Below, piece after piece: positions 1 through 10,682 of a stretch of DNA of 64,000 nucleotides. The notes beneath the pieces were generated by a model. It was given only the letters and a program-made list of their open reading frames with translations. It did no database searches and had not been told where the DNA came from. The position numbers and the translations under genes are program-made. This DNA comes from Pseudo-nitzschia pungens (Eukaryota > Bacillariophyta > Bacillariophyceae > Bacillariales > Bacillariaceae), in contig CM074762.1 in assembly GCA_037355855.1 (NCBI GenBank), forward strand, positions 1-64,000, in the 5' to 3' direction. Position 1 is the stretch's first letter. Each line of letters begins with the position of its first letter.

Positions 1-182
1 GCAATTAATGTGATGTGACGTGATGTGATGGAATCGGAGCGGATGAAACAGAATAGATGTGAGGATACAAGACAAGACAAGACAGGACAAAAAAAAAAGA
101 CAACAGAAAAGATGACAACAGCGAAACCATGTTTTGCCCGCGTCGTATCCCATCTCATTGCATCGCATCTTCTCGTGCTTAC

Positions 183-524
183 CTCGGCACACCAGTATCG
201 GACCAAGGTGTGGGCCAGATCCCTCGTCCACAGACGGTCTTCCTCCAGAAAAATCGTCGTCCCGAGGACCTGGCCTCCACCCAGTATGGCGTCGAGGTCG
301 TTGAGTCCCACGGATGTCCGGTAGGAGCCACCCTGCCAGGGCTTGACGCCCCGGAGCATGGACGCCGATGAAGACGAAAGTTGTTGTTGCTGCTGCTGCT
401 GCTGCGTTGGCACCAAAGGTGGTGACACTGGCGAGGCAGAAGTAAAGGAGGAGGAGGAATCGTCGTTTGCGGATGCCGAGGGTAGAACCCTGGGTCTTCC
501 GGCACGGCGAAAGGCCGATGGCAT
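183..524 (-). CDS. ELP4: Elongator complex subunit 4, first exon (partial)
   Basis: Reading the minus strand from the ATG at 524 (context ACC-ATG-CC) gives an exon with a Ser/Gln-rich leader including a poly-Gln run, then GVKPWQGGSYRTSVGLNDLD, LGGGQVLGTTIFLEED and TLVRYWCAE. The 'G..SLD..LGGG...GT...IEED' pattern is the start of the PAXNEB/ELP4 RecA-like fold. ELP4 with ELP5 and ELP6 forms the ring subcomplex of Elongator, which modifies wobble uridines in tRNA. The exon ends after GAG at 183, directly followed by GTAAGC, a good 5' splice site. The downstream sequence stays open but becomes low-complexity to the window edge, so it is read as intron. The rest of the gene lies left of the window. 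Head-to-head with PRP17. Confidence 0.75.
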
Positions 525-1618
525 GGTGGTGATTCCTTCCAGGGAATATGTTGCAGGCAAACAAGCAGGCAAGCAAACAAATCCAAAGACAAATGAATGA
601 ATGAATGAATGAATGAATAAATGACTGATGATCAATCACTTCGCTTCACTTCACTTCACTTGACTCTCCACCGATCACACCTTCCGTTATCTTTCCGTGT
701 GATGCGATCCTCGCTGGAGGCATGTGTTCATGGCATTCCTGTCATGGTAAATGATGACAACTGGAAGCAATACAATACAAAATTTTCGTTTTGTGACTGC
801 AAGCAACGACGCTTGAGATTATTTCCGTCAGAGCGGTTGACACTTTGTCAATCGTCTCGGTCTGGTAAAGAATGTACTGGATGTATCGGTATGAGTAAGT
901 ATCCGGCACCGCAGGGGATGGATCAAAGCCAAAGAGGAAGAGGTGGTGGGTCCGGTTTCTTTCGTTCTGCAGATCCAGAGATGGGTTTGTGATGTTCTGT
1001 TTTCCGTAAACTACGAGTATGATTGGTCTGGCGTGCTCCTGCTCGTGACGATAAGTTTGGATGGTGGCACGTGATTGAGGTCCGTCCTTCCATCCGTTTA
1101 AAAGAGAATGAATGATCAAAATCAATCGTCTCGTGCTTGTACGTACGTACCTTATACCCGTATCTTACCTACAAGTCTTCTGATTATTCACGGGGAATTC
1201 ATAAGTCTTACAGCACCATGTACAGTAACCTTAATTAAGGCTTACTATTTTTTGTACGTAGTCCATCCGCAATTACACATCTCTCTCTCTAAACTCTAAA
1301 TCTCCCCCTAATTCATAACTGCACAAACCTGAGTTTCTCTAAGGTCTCTAAGGTCCATGATTGATTCATGATCAATCCGACAGTCGAGGCATGTTGCATC
1401 CCACTCACAAAACCAAGGTGGATCGATAGTATTGTGCATTTGCCACCATTCGGTAAAGTTACTCAACCCAATCGCATTTCGCATGAGAGACAACCGCAAC
1501 CCAATCATTCGGGCATAGACATACTTGATACCACACACCACGGATAGACAACAAACAAACGAACACACAAACAAAAAAATTCAGAAATAATAATACCACA
1601 AACACAAGAAACGAAAGA
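525..1618. other. Intergenic, ELP4/PRP17 divergent promoter region
   Basis: No gene seen. An (AATG)n tract lies at about 592-624. The last 60 bases before the PRP17 start are rich in ACA and poor in G, like other leaders in this window. Confidence 0.6.
592..624. repeat. (AATG)n microsatellite
   Basis: About eight tetranucleotide units just upstream of the ELP4 start. Confidence 0.9.
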
Positions 1619-3703
1619 ATGGACCTTCTGGGTGGCTATGATTCGACTTCCGATCCGGAGGGAGACCGGGATGAAAGCCAAGAAACCACAACAACAAACA
1701 CAACCACAACCACAAAACACACAGCCAATACCAAGCCGCAGCGAGCCGACCGCCGCTTTCTCCGCGCGGCTCCCTCCATTTCCATCATGACCCGGCGGAA
1801 GCACGGACACGAGCTCATTGTTCGCCGCGATCCCAATGCAAACTATGCATCAAATGCAGCATCGATAATGATTACCGAACCCCTGCAGGGACCCCGGGCC
1901 GAGGATCCCAACCGGGCCCAGAACAGCAACGCGCTGGTGAAACTAAATGCCGAAAACCTGGAATCCAACGCCAGGGTCGATCCCGATTCCTTTGCCAGGG
2001 AGCGCAAGGAATTCCAGAAAACAGGGAGGGCGATCGGACCCGATGCCACCACCACGGTGGTCCGAAGCACGCTGGGATACAATGCCAATCGGTTGAGGCA
2101 GTTCGAGGAGCAAGAACGGGAGCGGCAAAAGCGGCACCGGGAATTGAACGGGAGCGACAGCGAGAATGATAATGAGAATGATAACGAACACGAGAACAAT
2201 ACCACAAACGACAGTACCGACGACCCCAGCGGAACCCAAACCGGGGAGGGGGCCGCCAAAACCAAAACCAGGCGCAAACACAAACAACACAAAAAGAAGC
2301 GCAAACCGGAGCCACTCGTCTACGGATCCGACGACGAGGCCGTCTACGGTGTCTGGGCACCCCCCTCGAGGGAGGAGCGCTGGCACGCCGACAATGCGCT
2401 CACGGACCTGCAAAAAGGAGGCCTCGATGGCCTGGCCCCGGAGCAGATTGCCGAGCGCGAGCGCATCAAAGAGCGGGACAGGGTCCTGGGACAGAAAGAA
2501 GAAGAGGAACAAGCCTCCGCCGAGGTTTCCGGCTTCGAGCGCCTCATGGAGCGCAAGATGGCCCACCTGCTCCCGCCCAAGACTCCCGGAGAGGATCAGC
2601 CGATGGATCCACCAAAGACGACCTTTCACGGCGACGCGGAAACGGACTACCGGGGAAGGTCCTGGATGGCTCCCCCTCCGGGAACCAAGCCGCTCGGGAC
2701 GGATTTATCGGCGAGGGAGAAGATGGAGGACCATTCCTGCTACGTTCCGAAAAAGTGCGTCCATCGGTACACCGGTCACAACCAGGGCGTGCAGCGGATC
2801 CGACTCTTTCCCAACACCGGTCATTTGCTCCTGAGCGCCGGACTCGACGGCAAGTGCAAGATCTGGTCCGTCTGTGCAAGCGGATCCGAATCGGGAGGAA
2901 AGAACAGCAACCACCACCAGCGGCGCGTCCTGCGCACCTACCACGGACACAAGGCGGCCGTCCGAGACGTTCAATTCAACCACGACGGCAGCAAATTCGT
3001 CTCGGCCTCCTTCGATCGCTTCCTGAGGCTGTGGGACACGGAATCGGGAGCCGTCCTCAACACCTTTGGCAACTCCAAGGTCCCGTACTGCGTCGAGTTC
3101 TATCCGAGGGACGACAACTATTTCGTGGTCGGTACCAGCGACAACAAGATTGTCACGTACGACTGCACGACGGCCGAGATCACACAGGAGTACAACCACC
3201 ACCTGGCTCCCGTCAACGCCATTGCCTTTGTCGAGGAGGACAACGGCAACGTCAAGATGGTCTCGGCCAGCGACGACAAGAAGGTCCTGGTGTGGGAGTG
3301 GGACATTGGGGTCCCCATCAAGTACATTTCCGACCCGACCATGCACTCGATGCCTTCGCTGGTCCTGCACCCGTCCCACCAATACCTGGTGGGACAATCC
3401 CTCGACAACCAGATCGTATGCTTTCAGGTCGGCAACAAATTCAAGCTGTCCAAGACCAAAAAATTTGGCGGCCACCAGGTGGCCGGGTACGCCTGCGAGC
3501 CGGCGGTCAGCCCGGACGGCCGGTTCTTGATCAGCGGAGACGGCAGGGGACGCCTTTTTGTGTGGGACTGGAAGCGACAGAAGGTCCTGCAGAAATTCAA
3601 GGCCCACGACAAGGGACCCACGATTGCCTGCGCCTGGCATCCCCTCGAACCGTCGGTGGCCTTTACCTGTGGGTGGGACGGCGTCATCAAGATGTGGCAG
3701 TAG
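1619..3703 (+). CDS. PRP17: Pre-mRNA-processing factor 17 (WD40 splicing factor)
   Basis: Single-exon 694-residue protein. Residues 1-380 are charged and low-complexity (Thr/Asn-rich, D/E/N-rich near 180-205, K/R-rich near 215-230). The Prp17 hallmark DYRGRSWM lies at about 343, then YVPKKCVHRYTGHNQGVQRI at about 375, then seven WD40 repeats to the end (for example HGHKAAVRDVQFNHDGSKFV, then LRLWDTESG), finishing with WDGVIKMWQ. Prp17/CDC40 joins the spliceosome around the catalytic steps and supports step II. Length is above the human protein (about 580) because of N-terminal expansions. The start follows a G-poor ACA-rich leader. Nuclear location is inferred from the family. Confidence 0.93.
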   Translation: MDLLGGYDSTSDPEGDRDESQETTTTNTTTTTKHTANTKPQRADRRFLRAAPSISIMTRRKHGHELIVRRDPNANYASNAASIMITEPLQGPRAEDPNRAQNSNALVKLNAENLESNARVDPDSFARERKEFQKTGRAIGPDATTTVVRSTLGYNANRLRQFEEQERERQKRHRELNGSDSENDNENDNEHENNTTNDSTDDPSGTQTGEGAAKTKTRRKHKQHKKKRKPEPLVYGSDDEAVYGVWAPPSREERWHADNALTDLQKGGLDGLAPEQIAERERIKERDRVLGQKEEEEQASAEVSGFERLMERKMAHLLPPKTPGEDQPMDPPKTTFHGDAETDYRGRSWMAPPPGTKPLGTDLSAREKMEDHSCYVPKKCVHRYTGHNQGVQRIRLFPNTGHLLLSAGLDGKCKIWSVCASGSESGGKNSNHHQRRVLRTYHGHKAAVRDVQFNHDGSKFVSASFDRFLRLWDTESGAVLNTFGNSKVPYCVEFYPRDDNYFVVGTSDNKIVTYDCTTAEITQEYNHHLAPVNAIAFVEEDNGNVKMVSASDDKKVLVWEWDIGVPIKYISDPTMHSMPSLVLHPSHQYLVGQSLDNQIVCFQVGNKFKLSKTKKFGGHQVAGYACEPAVSPDGRFLISGDGRGRLFVWDWKRQKVLQKFKAHDKGPTIACAWHPLEPSVAFTCGWDGVIKMWQ

Positions 3704-5645
3704 CCGCAGCAGAAGCAGTAGCAGTAGCAGTAGTTGCGAATACGCTCATATGGCAACGAAGAGAAGAGATTCGCGCAGCGAGGGGTTGTGTGTTTCGAGT
3801 GAACTGCAGTAGAGTAGAGTGGAGTGGAGTGGAGTGGAGTGGAGCGGAGTAAAGATTTGAGGAATTATTCTGGGTCGCTTCTTGCCGTGTTGGTAGCAGT
3901 CAAGAACACAATGCCTCGGCTGCGGATTGCCACGCCATCCACGAGAGCGAGCAAGAGTCTGCCGATGGCTTGTTTCACACCATAATCGACAATGCCATAG
4001 CAACTCGTTTCGCTTCGTTCCGTCTCGTTCCTTTCCATCTCTTTAGAGTTCTTTGTCAGCGTATTTCACCATTTGTTTGTTTTCTCGGTTTCATCCGATC
4101 GCATCGTCCGATGAACCAACATGGATGGATGAATGGACGGATGGATGTATCCATACGTTGGGATGTGGGCATCGGCATTGCAAAAATAATGACAATTCTG
4201 CGGAATGCCCAGGAGTTTTCCATCGGTATATGTAGATAATAGTAGTAGTGGACGTAGAACCGGAGGACGGCTGTTGGGAATTGTGTGGTACTTGCTTCTA
4301 ATTGCAAATGCGATGCGAACAGAGAAGGCTGTGTTCTCCCATCAGGAAGCAACGAAGTACAGTACAGCAGAACGCACCCAAACGAATCGGTCACAGAAGA
4401 ACGGGCCCAAACTAATCCGTCAATCCTCTGGTGAACCACGAACGCAGCATTGTCGGTCGTCCACTCCCAAATGGAATGAAATACAGCCGGGTCTACTGAA
4501 TGAAATGACATGAACAGAAACGAAATAATGAAAGGAACAAATGAAAATCGAAACGGAATTGGTGGATATGGAATGAGATGTAAAGCATGGAAACAGTCAT
4601 GCAAGGAACTTTTGTTCCCTATGGTTTTGGGTACCGGTACGTGTAAGAGCAAGAGAAAAAATAATCATAATGACATCGACCTAATCATCGGCTCGGTGAT
4701 CTGTACCGTGCCGTGCCGTGCCGCACCATAGATGAAATGAAATGGAATAGACGAAATGAAATGGAATGGAATACCAAGTTGCTCCGATCAGTAGATTTGC
4801 CGCCGCCCGATGCATTACACCCAAAACGAAAACGCGAAATACAGAAATCGATTCGTGCTGGTGATGCGGTTTGCAATCGATTAATTTCCCAACCGCCTTT
4901 GTATCATAGTGAGGGGAAGAGACAGAAAGATAAAGTTTAAAGTAGAATTCCTTCACCGTGGACGTAGTCTACCCCGTATACCTGCATTGCACTGCACTAC
5001 ACTAGATTGTCAACTACTTGTGAAAGTATAGCATCGCAACTACACGTAACATGAATGCTTCGACCAAGTCACTACCATGCACGAGGACGAACACCATGCA
5101 GTTGGGCGGAGGGTTTTGCAACGTTTTCAAGTTAGTTTGGTCCTCGCGTTCGCAAATCACATGATAGATAGTAGAGGAACATGCAACGATGACAATGACA
5201 CAACACTATAATGCAAAACATCCATTCCACACCATCGCAATACTCAGATGGAAGAAATGAAAAGAAATGGAACGAGTCAAACCCAGGTGGAACCGAGGTT
5301 GAATAGATCAATCAATCAGTCAGTCAATCAATCGAACCCAGGAAAGTTCCATTTTCTTCCCCAGTTCATGATTCCATAGATTGTAGACGAGTTTCCTGCT
5401 GCAACCGAGTGCACGTATGTAAGGTACAATTCGTGTTTCAATCGATTCGCATCACGAAAGCAATCGGTGTTGGAGTTCTTCTTCTCGTTTCTCATACAGC
5501 ACGTGTAAGGAATTACTTCCGTACGATTTGTATTCGTTTACTGTTTTTCTTTTTTTTCTTTTTTTTTTAAATTGTTGGTTGGTTGTTCTGTTTGTTCTGA
5601 TGGTTGTATGGTCGGTTTGTTGTCCATAGGTTACTCCATTGTTAT
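3704..5645. other. Intergenic between convergent PRP17 and GRIM-19
   Basis: Holds a (GGAGT)n tract at 3811-3850, a CCGTG run near 4708-4727, AATGG-type tracts near 4733-4775, and a poly-T stretch near 5545-5570. Open frames here are short, overlap on both strands and show no recognisable motif. Confidence 0.6.
3811..3850. repeat. (GGAGT)n microsatellite
   Basis: Eight pentanucleotide units with three variant copies, about 100 bases after the PRP17 stop. Confidence 0.9.
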
Positions 5646-6425
5646 TTATTTCTTCATGTTGCTCTTCATCGAGTCCATGATGTGCGCCGGAGTCCACCGG
5701 GACGCGTTGTGGTACTGCGATTGTCCCACGGTCCAGCCGGGAACCTCCGACATGATTGTCGCCTCCTGCTTCTTGAGCTTGGATTCCCGCATGAGGTACT
5801 CGCGATCGGCCTCGTTCTGGAGCAAGCTCACGAGAGCGTAGCGTTCCTGGCGCTCAAACAATTTTTGCTCGGCCCTCTTCTTGTTTCCGGCGCCCAGCCG
5901 GGAGAATCCCCAGAAAATGGCCACCGAGGCTCCTAGAAAGATCTGCCATCCCTTGGGACCGCGGTTTCCCTTGGTGAGTTGGAAAACCTGTGTGTCGTTG
6001 TTGTTGTTGTTGTTGTTGATGGTTTTGTTTTTTGTTGTTGTTGTTAAAATTGTAAATGATCATTGATCATGATGATAATAAATACAAAGTAGTAGAGGTA
6101 GTAGTTAGTAATAACGTAATAACAAATAAATAAACAAAGGGCATCGACTGAGACGAGACTAAGGGACGTCCGACTTCGTCCAAAGAGACAGAACAAGAAA
6201 CGATAGTAGAAGCAATACTGCATGCGACACCAACATCACCGCAAACCGCTGAACAGAGACTCAACCAAACTTTGCAAAGCGATCAAGTGCCTCCATTCGA
6301 AGCAATCGACTGGACATTCCATTCAACAGTCAACTCAACAGTCAGCTTACCTTGGTGTGGTTCCAGCCCGAAGCAGGACCAACTTCCTGTTTGGGAATAA
6401 AGTTAGGGTCCGGTCGTACGCTCAT
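5646..6425 (-). CDS. NDUFA13: NADH dehydrogenase complex I subunit NDUFA13/GRIM-19, two exons
   Basis: Exon 2 (5987-5646) carries the conserved GRIM-19 body: GNRGPKGWQIF, a membrane segment LGASVAIFWGFSRLGAG, ERQERYALVSLLQNEADREY, and the C-terminal signature EATIMSEVPGWTVGQSQYHN followed by TTRW-like ASRWTPAHI. The first exon is proposed from sequence: ATG at 6425-6423, MSVRPDPNFIPKQEVGPASG and WNHTK, ending at 6351 followed by GTAAGC. The acceptor CACACAG is at 5988-5994. The phase is 0, the intron is 363 bp (5988-6350), and the product is 138 residues, close to the usual 140-145. It is an accessory subunit of mitochondrial complex I in the inner membrane. The V-P-x-W-x-V-G-x-S block makes the family call firm; the first exon is slightly less sure. 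Confidence 0.85.
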
Positions 6426-8164
6426 AACGGTTACACGCAACAAAGAGGTCAAGCAGTACGTACGAACAACGATTGGGTCGGCTCTTCGATGTTGTTGCTG
6501 TTCTGGCTGCTGATTCTGCTCCTGCTGTTGTCTGTTGTTGTTGATGATGGTTCGCCAGTACCGGTAAGGTTACCAGGTACCGTACGATGCTGTTTGGTAC
6601 GTATCGTACGGTACAAAACTTACGACGGGCAACGCACAATAATATCAATATTGAATATCGCTATCGGCACACTCGTAACCTTACCGGTAGACTCTCAAAG
6701 TCCGAGGTAAGGACGAAGTAATTACCAGGTAAGGTTAACCTTATCTCGTACCATACAGTATGGATGAATACGAGTACAAGTGCTACGTGACCTTAATCGT
6801 ATGCAATTGTTGCCGCTACGGTAAGGTTAAGGCTTACTCCACGACAGGTTGGTTTGCGATGGGTAAGTGTATGATAGGAAGGTTCGTAATATGATACTAG
6901 AACAATACAGCACAGTGTATTTCGTACTACCTGTATGTACTAGGTAACAGGACTACGGTCCTCTTTTATGGTGCATTGTATGATGGATGGTCTTTTCAAT
7001 TTAGAAGGCAGGAGTTAACCTTACTCGTAACTCACTGCCAACTGTTACTACTACTACTACTAGAACTAACCTCAATTGTGCGAGGAAGTTCTAGGTACAC
7101 GCAGTATCTATGTCGATGAGAATCGTGCTGCTAGTACTACTAGTGCCGGTAAGAATGGCGCTTAGAGCTTCGCTTTGAACGGTGCTGAGAATCCTGCTGG
7201 GAATGCTGCTGAGAATCGTGCTAAGAATCGTGCTAAGAATGATGTTGAGAACATGCATCGTGATGGGAACCGTGCCAAGAATCATGCTAGTACTGTGCGA
7301 ACCGTGCTAAGTATGGTGCTACGAATCTGTGCTTCAAATCTGTGCTCCAAAACCGTGCTCCAAAAAAGCTGTGCTACGGAATTGCGACAGCACTCTAGTA
7401 CCGCATGTGTACTGCGACCTGAGTCTTAAAAGTGTGCTCCTCAAACAGGTCAACAGACAGCAGCATCCCATCGCAAGTGCGCTGCGAACCGTGCTCGTAT
7501 GAACCGTGCCAATCGATGAATGGGAATGCAAATGCAAGTGCAACTTTGTTTGCATTGGCATTGGCATTGGCATTGGCATTGGCACAGTACTCTGAGAGTA
7601 GAGGAGATACGGGGCCGCCGCAACGAATCGATTCAGAGGGAGGAGCGATCCAAATCGGAGTGTCAGCAGTACAAATTCGTCTTGATCGATTGATATCAAG
7701 TAAGTTGTTGATTCTTTACTGTACATTCTTACAATGTAATGACAGAGAGCAGTGCTTTGATCTCAGGCGCTGGTCCGCTGGTATCTCGAAAGGTTCGATA
7801 GACGATCGGCTTCGTGTAGTGTTCTTCACTGCCTGCAGCCTGCAGAGAATTCCGTCGTTGATCTCATGGCAAAGAGATCTCTGACTGTGCAATCGCAATC
7901 CACATTGAACTACTGTACCCGATATTTGTATCTATCTATTGTTCCTTATCGTATCATTATATTTCTGGTGTATCCTTCTTCGGAATACGTACAACAATCC
8001 ATTATTTGTTCTCGTGAAATGCCTGGTTCCAAATACGTGCGGGCAGTACGTCTACTCCGTTTGCATTCCTCCGAGTTTGCTCCGCACGTTCTCCGAGTCC
8101 GGCTACTTGACGACGGAGCAGCGGCAAGCAGACCAGACACTTCTGCTCACTATCGCACCAGCGA
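6426..8164. other. Intergenic with TAAGGTTA-motif cluster and minisatellite
   Basis: From 6540 to 7040 there are many copies of GGTAAGGTTA, TACCGGTA and CGTACGG. A degenerate 12-bp repeat lies at about 7150-7335 and a (TTGGCA)n tract at about 7553-7586. No credible gene. Confidence 0.6.
7150..7335. repeat. Degenerate 12-bp minisatellite (GTGCTAAGAATC type)
   Basis: Repeated units such as GTGCTGAGAATC, GTGCTAAGAATC and GTGCCAAGAATC are spaced 10-12 bases apart with substitutions. Related GTGCT-starting units trail on to about 7450. Confidence 0.75.
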
Positions 8165-9193
8165 TCAGGCGATTGCCGCCAGACAATTCTGGACGAGTCC
8201 CGAATTCACGCACCATTCCTTTTGGGGGTTGGTCCCCTTGTAATCGACATCGAAATCCTCTGGAGATTGGTCGACCTGGATCACCCGGTTTTCATCCCAT
8301 CCCAGGGTCATGAGTGCCTGGACGCAAATTGCCGCAATGTGTTCCCGGTAAATCGTTTTGCCGTTGTCGATTGGCACCAGATCATCCAAAGCATTCGCGC
8401 GGTAGATGGCGAGCTCCGATCGAATACCCTTTTTGAATGTGAAATCCTTAACGTTCTCCAGTCGTCCCAGCGGGCGAACGTAGGTGTACGAAATTTGTGC
8501 GTCCTCCAGCACCTGGATGTACTTGTCCCCGACCAGGCCCTCACCGTTGTCAAATTCCGCGTCGGTTTCGACGACCACCAGGTGCTGCAGCTTGTTGGAA
8601 TTTTTGCAGGCTTCCACCGTGTCCAAAAAGACCTGATCCGAGTATTCGGGATCGTTCTGCAGATTGTTTGTGGCGGCCCGGGGCTGGTCCATGAAAAATT
8701 CCTTGGTTTTGTCGTTGGGACCCTTTCCATAGGTTCCCATCGTGATCGGGAGCGTCTTGAAACTGTACCGCGTGGCGATGACCGCCGCATCGAATCCGTT
8801 CAGCTTGGACCGGATAGCTTCCGGCGAGGTCATGTCGGTGGGTCGCACGTACGACTCATCGGCCTGGGCGAGAACAAAGTTCTTGCTCAGGACGCTGTTG
8901 AGGTTCAGGGACCCCGCAGACGTGGCAACAATGGCTCTCGGTGCCCCGATTCCTGCGATTCCCGTTCCGTACAGGGAACCGGCGCGCTGGAGGAATCCGT
9001 AGGTACAAGCACCCAGGTATCCCCCCGTTCCAAAGACTGCGACCTTCTTTTTGTCGAGGGGTTTCGCTGCCGAGCCCCAGTTGGTGACCGTGGAAGACAT
9101 GGACACGGAAAATCCAAGGGTCCCTCCGGTCATGATCGCTGCTTCGAGCAACAGCAGGAGTGCGGCAGGCAGAGATCGGATCATCATCATCAT
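8165..9193 (-). CDS. NAD(P)-binding Rossmann-fold protein, probably organelle-targeted
   Basis: 342 residues from the ATG run at 9193; a longer in-frame start at 9349 adds 52 residues without features. The N-terminus is a signal-like segment (residues 5-27, poly-Leu) followed by TLGF/SVS, which resembles the phenylalanine at the cleavage site of diatom plastid pre-sequences. KKKVAVFGTGGYLGACTYGF at residues 48-67 is the dinucleotide-binding Gly motif of an NmrA/atypical-SDR protein. Later parts (QHLVVVETDAEFD, ISYTYVRPLGRLENVKDFT) match the strand-helix pattern of NAD(P)H-binding epimerase-like proteins. The typical YxxxK of classical SDRs is not evident, so it may be a redox sensor or binding protein. 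The substrate is unknown. Confidence 0.72.
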   Translation of the reverse strand: MMMMIRSLPAALLLLLEAAIMTGGTLGFSVSMSSTVTNWGSAAKPLDKKKVAVFGTGGYLGACTYGFLQRAGSLYGTGIAGIGAPRAIVATSAGSLNLNSVLSKNFVLAQADESYVRPTDMTSPEAIRSKLNGFDAAVIATRYSFKTLPITMGTYGKGPNDKTKEFFMDQPRAATNNLQNDPEYSDQVFLDTVEACKNSNKLQHLVVVETDAEFDNGEGLVGDKYIQVLEDAQISYTYVRPLGRLENVKDFTFKKGIRSELAIYRANALDDLVPIDNGKTIYREHIAAICVQALMTLGWDENRVIQVDQSPEDFDVDYKGTNPQKEWCVNSGLVQNCLAAIA

Positions 9194-10682
9194 TATTTCC
9201 TTTGTATGACGAATGAGCGATCTCTGTTGAGCGATAACACACTCTACAAGTACAGTTAATCGTATCTTGAATACGAGCAGGGTAAGATAGTGAACGTACG
9301 ATAGACTAGATTGACTAGAAGTACAAAGTTCGGTCGTAACAACTGTCAAGTGTCAGATCCGAAAGAATCCGAAGATTTTTTTTTCGATCGCAATGAGAAC
9401 AATCGTTTCTGATTTCATAAGGTTCTTACCGCAAGGATTGTTGATTATTGATGATGAGTCATTCATTATTCAGTCATTTTCAAAATCAGTTCTATCTTCC
9501 AGATCTCAATTTCTTTTTACGAAGTACATCGTAAATTCTTTTACGTACGAGTAATTACGCACCTGTAATGCCCGCTCGGAACGTCTAACGCTAGAATCGA
9601 TTCATCGAGTACAAACTTGAAGACGTACACCAAAGTTGAAGTATCTTATCGATTATTCGAAGTAGAAGTAAACCTTACCGGTAAACCTTGCGGTAAGATT
9701 TTATTCATATCGATTGAAATGTGTCAGGCAAAAAGTATTTTTAGAGTATGCAAAATTTCAATTTTGTTTTTAAGAACGTACGGATGGTTTAGGACTTCAT
9801 TACGAAGTATTTTTTTTAAAAAAAAAATAAGCTTAGTGTTATTGAATAATCTAACTCTGGTGCAAAGTAGAATAGTCGCACTATCATGACGTGCGTTTTA
9901 TTATTATTTTTTGGAATGTTTTTTTTTTTAAAAAAGAAAAGGTACGTCAATTTAGGACTCGAAATCACATAATTACCGGTAGGAGTATGAAGAATGTCAA
10001 AAATAATATGGTAGCGATATTATTACTACTAAGTATTATTATTTGTGGATTTTGTATGCATCCTGCTGCCGATTGATAATAGAAACAAACTGATGGTCGT
10101 TTGAACCATAAAACAATGCCGAGATCAAACAAACCTCGTGCCAAGAAACAATTATCATACCTTACACGTGAGTTACCGTAGGTAGCCTTATATGTATGGA
10201 ATACTTCGTCTATCTGATGCAATAATCATGGGAAGGAGCGAAAAGTTTATCTCGGATGAACTTTCAGAGATCGAAGAACATTATTTTTTGGGCAATTGTT
10301 ATTACATCGAATCACTTTTGTCTTGTGCTTCCAATTATTACCGGTATTGTACAAACGTGTCACGAGATACGCGTGCTGTGCGTATCATGTACATTTACAT
10401 GTAAGGTTACCTGGTACATGGCACTTGTACCGTACCAACCCGATGGTGGGAATCTTTCACAACCATTCCGGAAACGCAAGGTTTACTGCGGTAGAGTGCA
10501 TAAGGATTACCCATTGAAAAGTGCCAATGTCATAAAATTGGATTAGTTGCGGTTCGAGCACAATGTCGGAGGGATTCCACAAAATCTTTTTCGTGTGTGT
10601 CACAGTAACGTTTCTTAACCACATCATACCCGTGATCATAGAGGAGTACATAACCAATATTGAATACGTTACCAATAACGAA
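9194..10682. other. AT-rich intergenic between divergent genes
   Basis: Contains TTACCGGTAA-type motifs near 9675 and 9975, and two T-run/A-run palindromes at 9810-9827 and 9919-9935. No gene seen. Confidence 0.6.
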
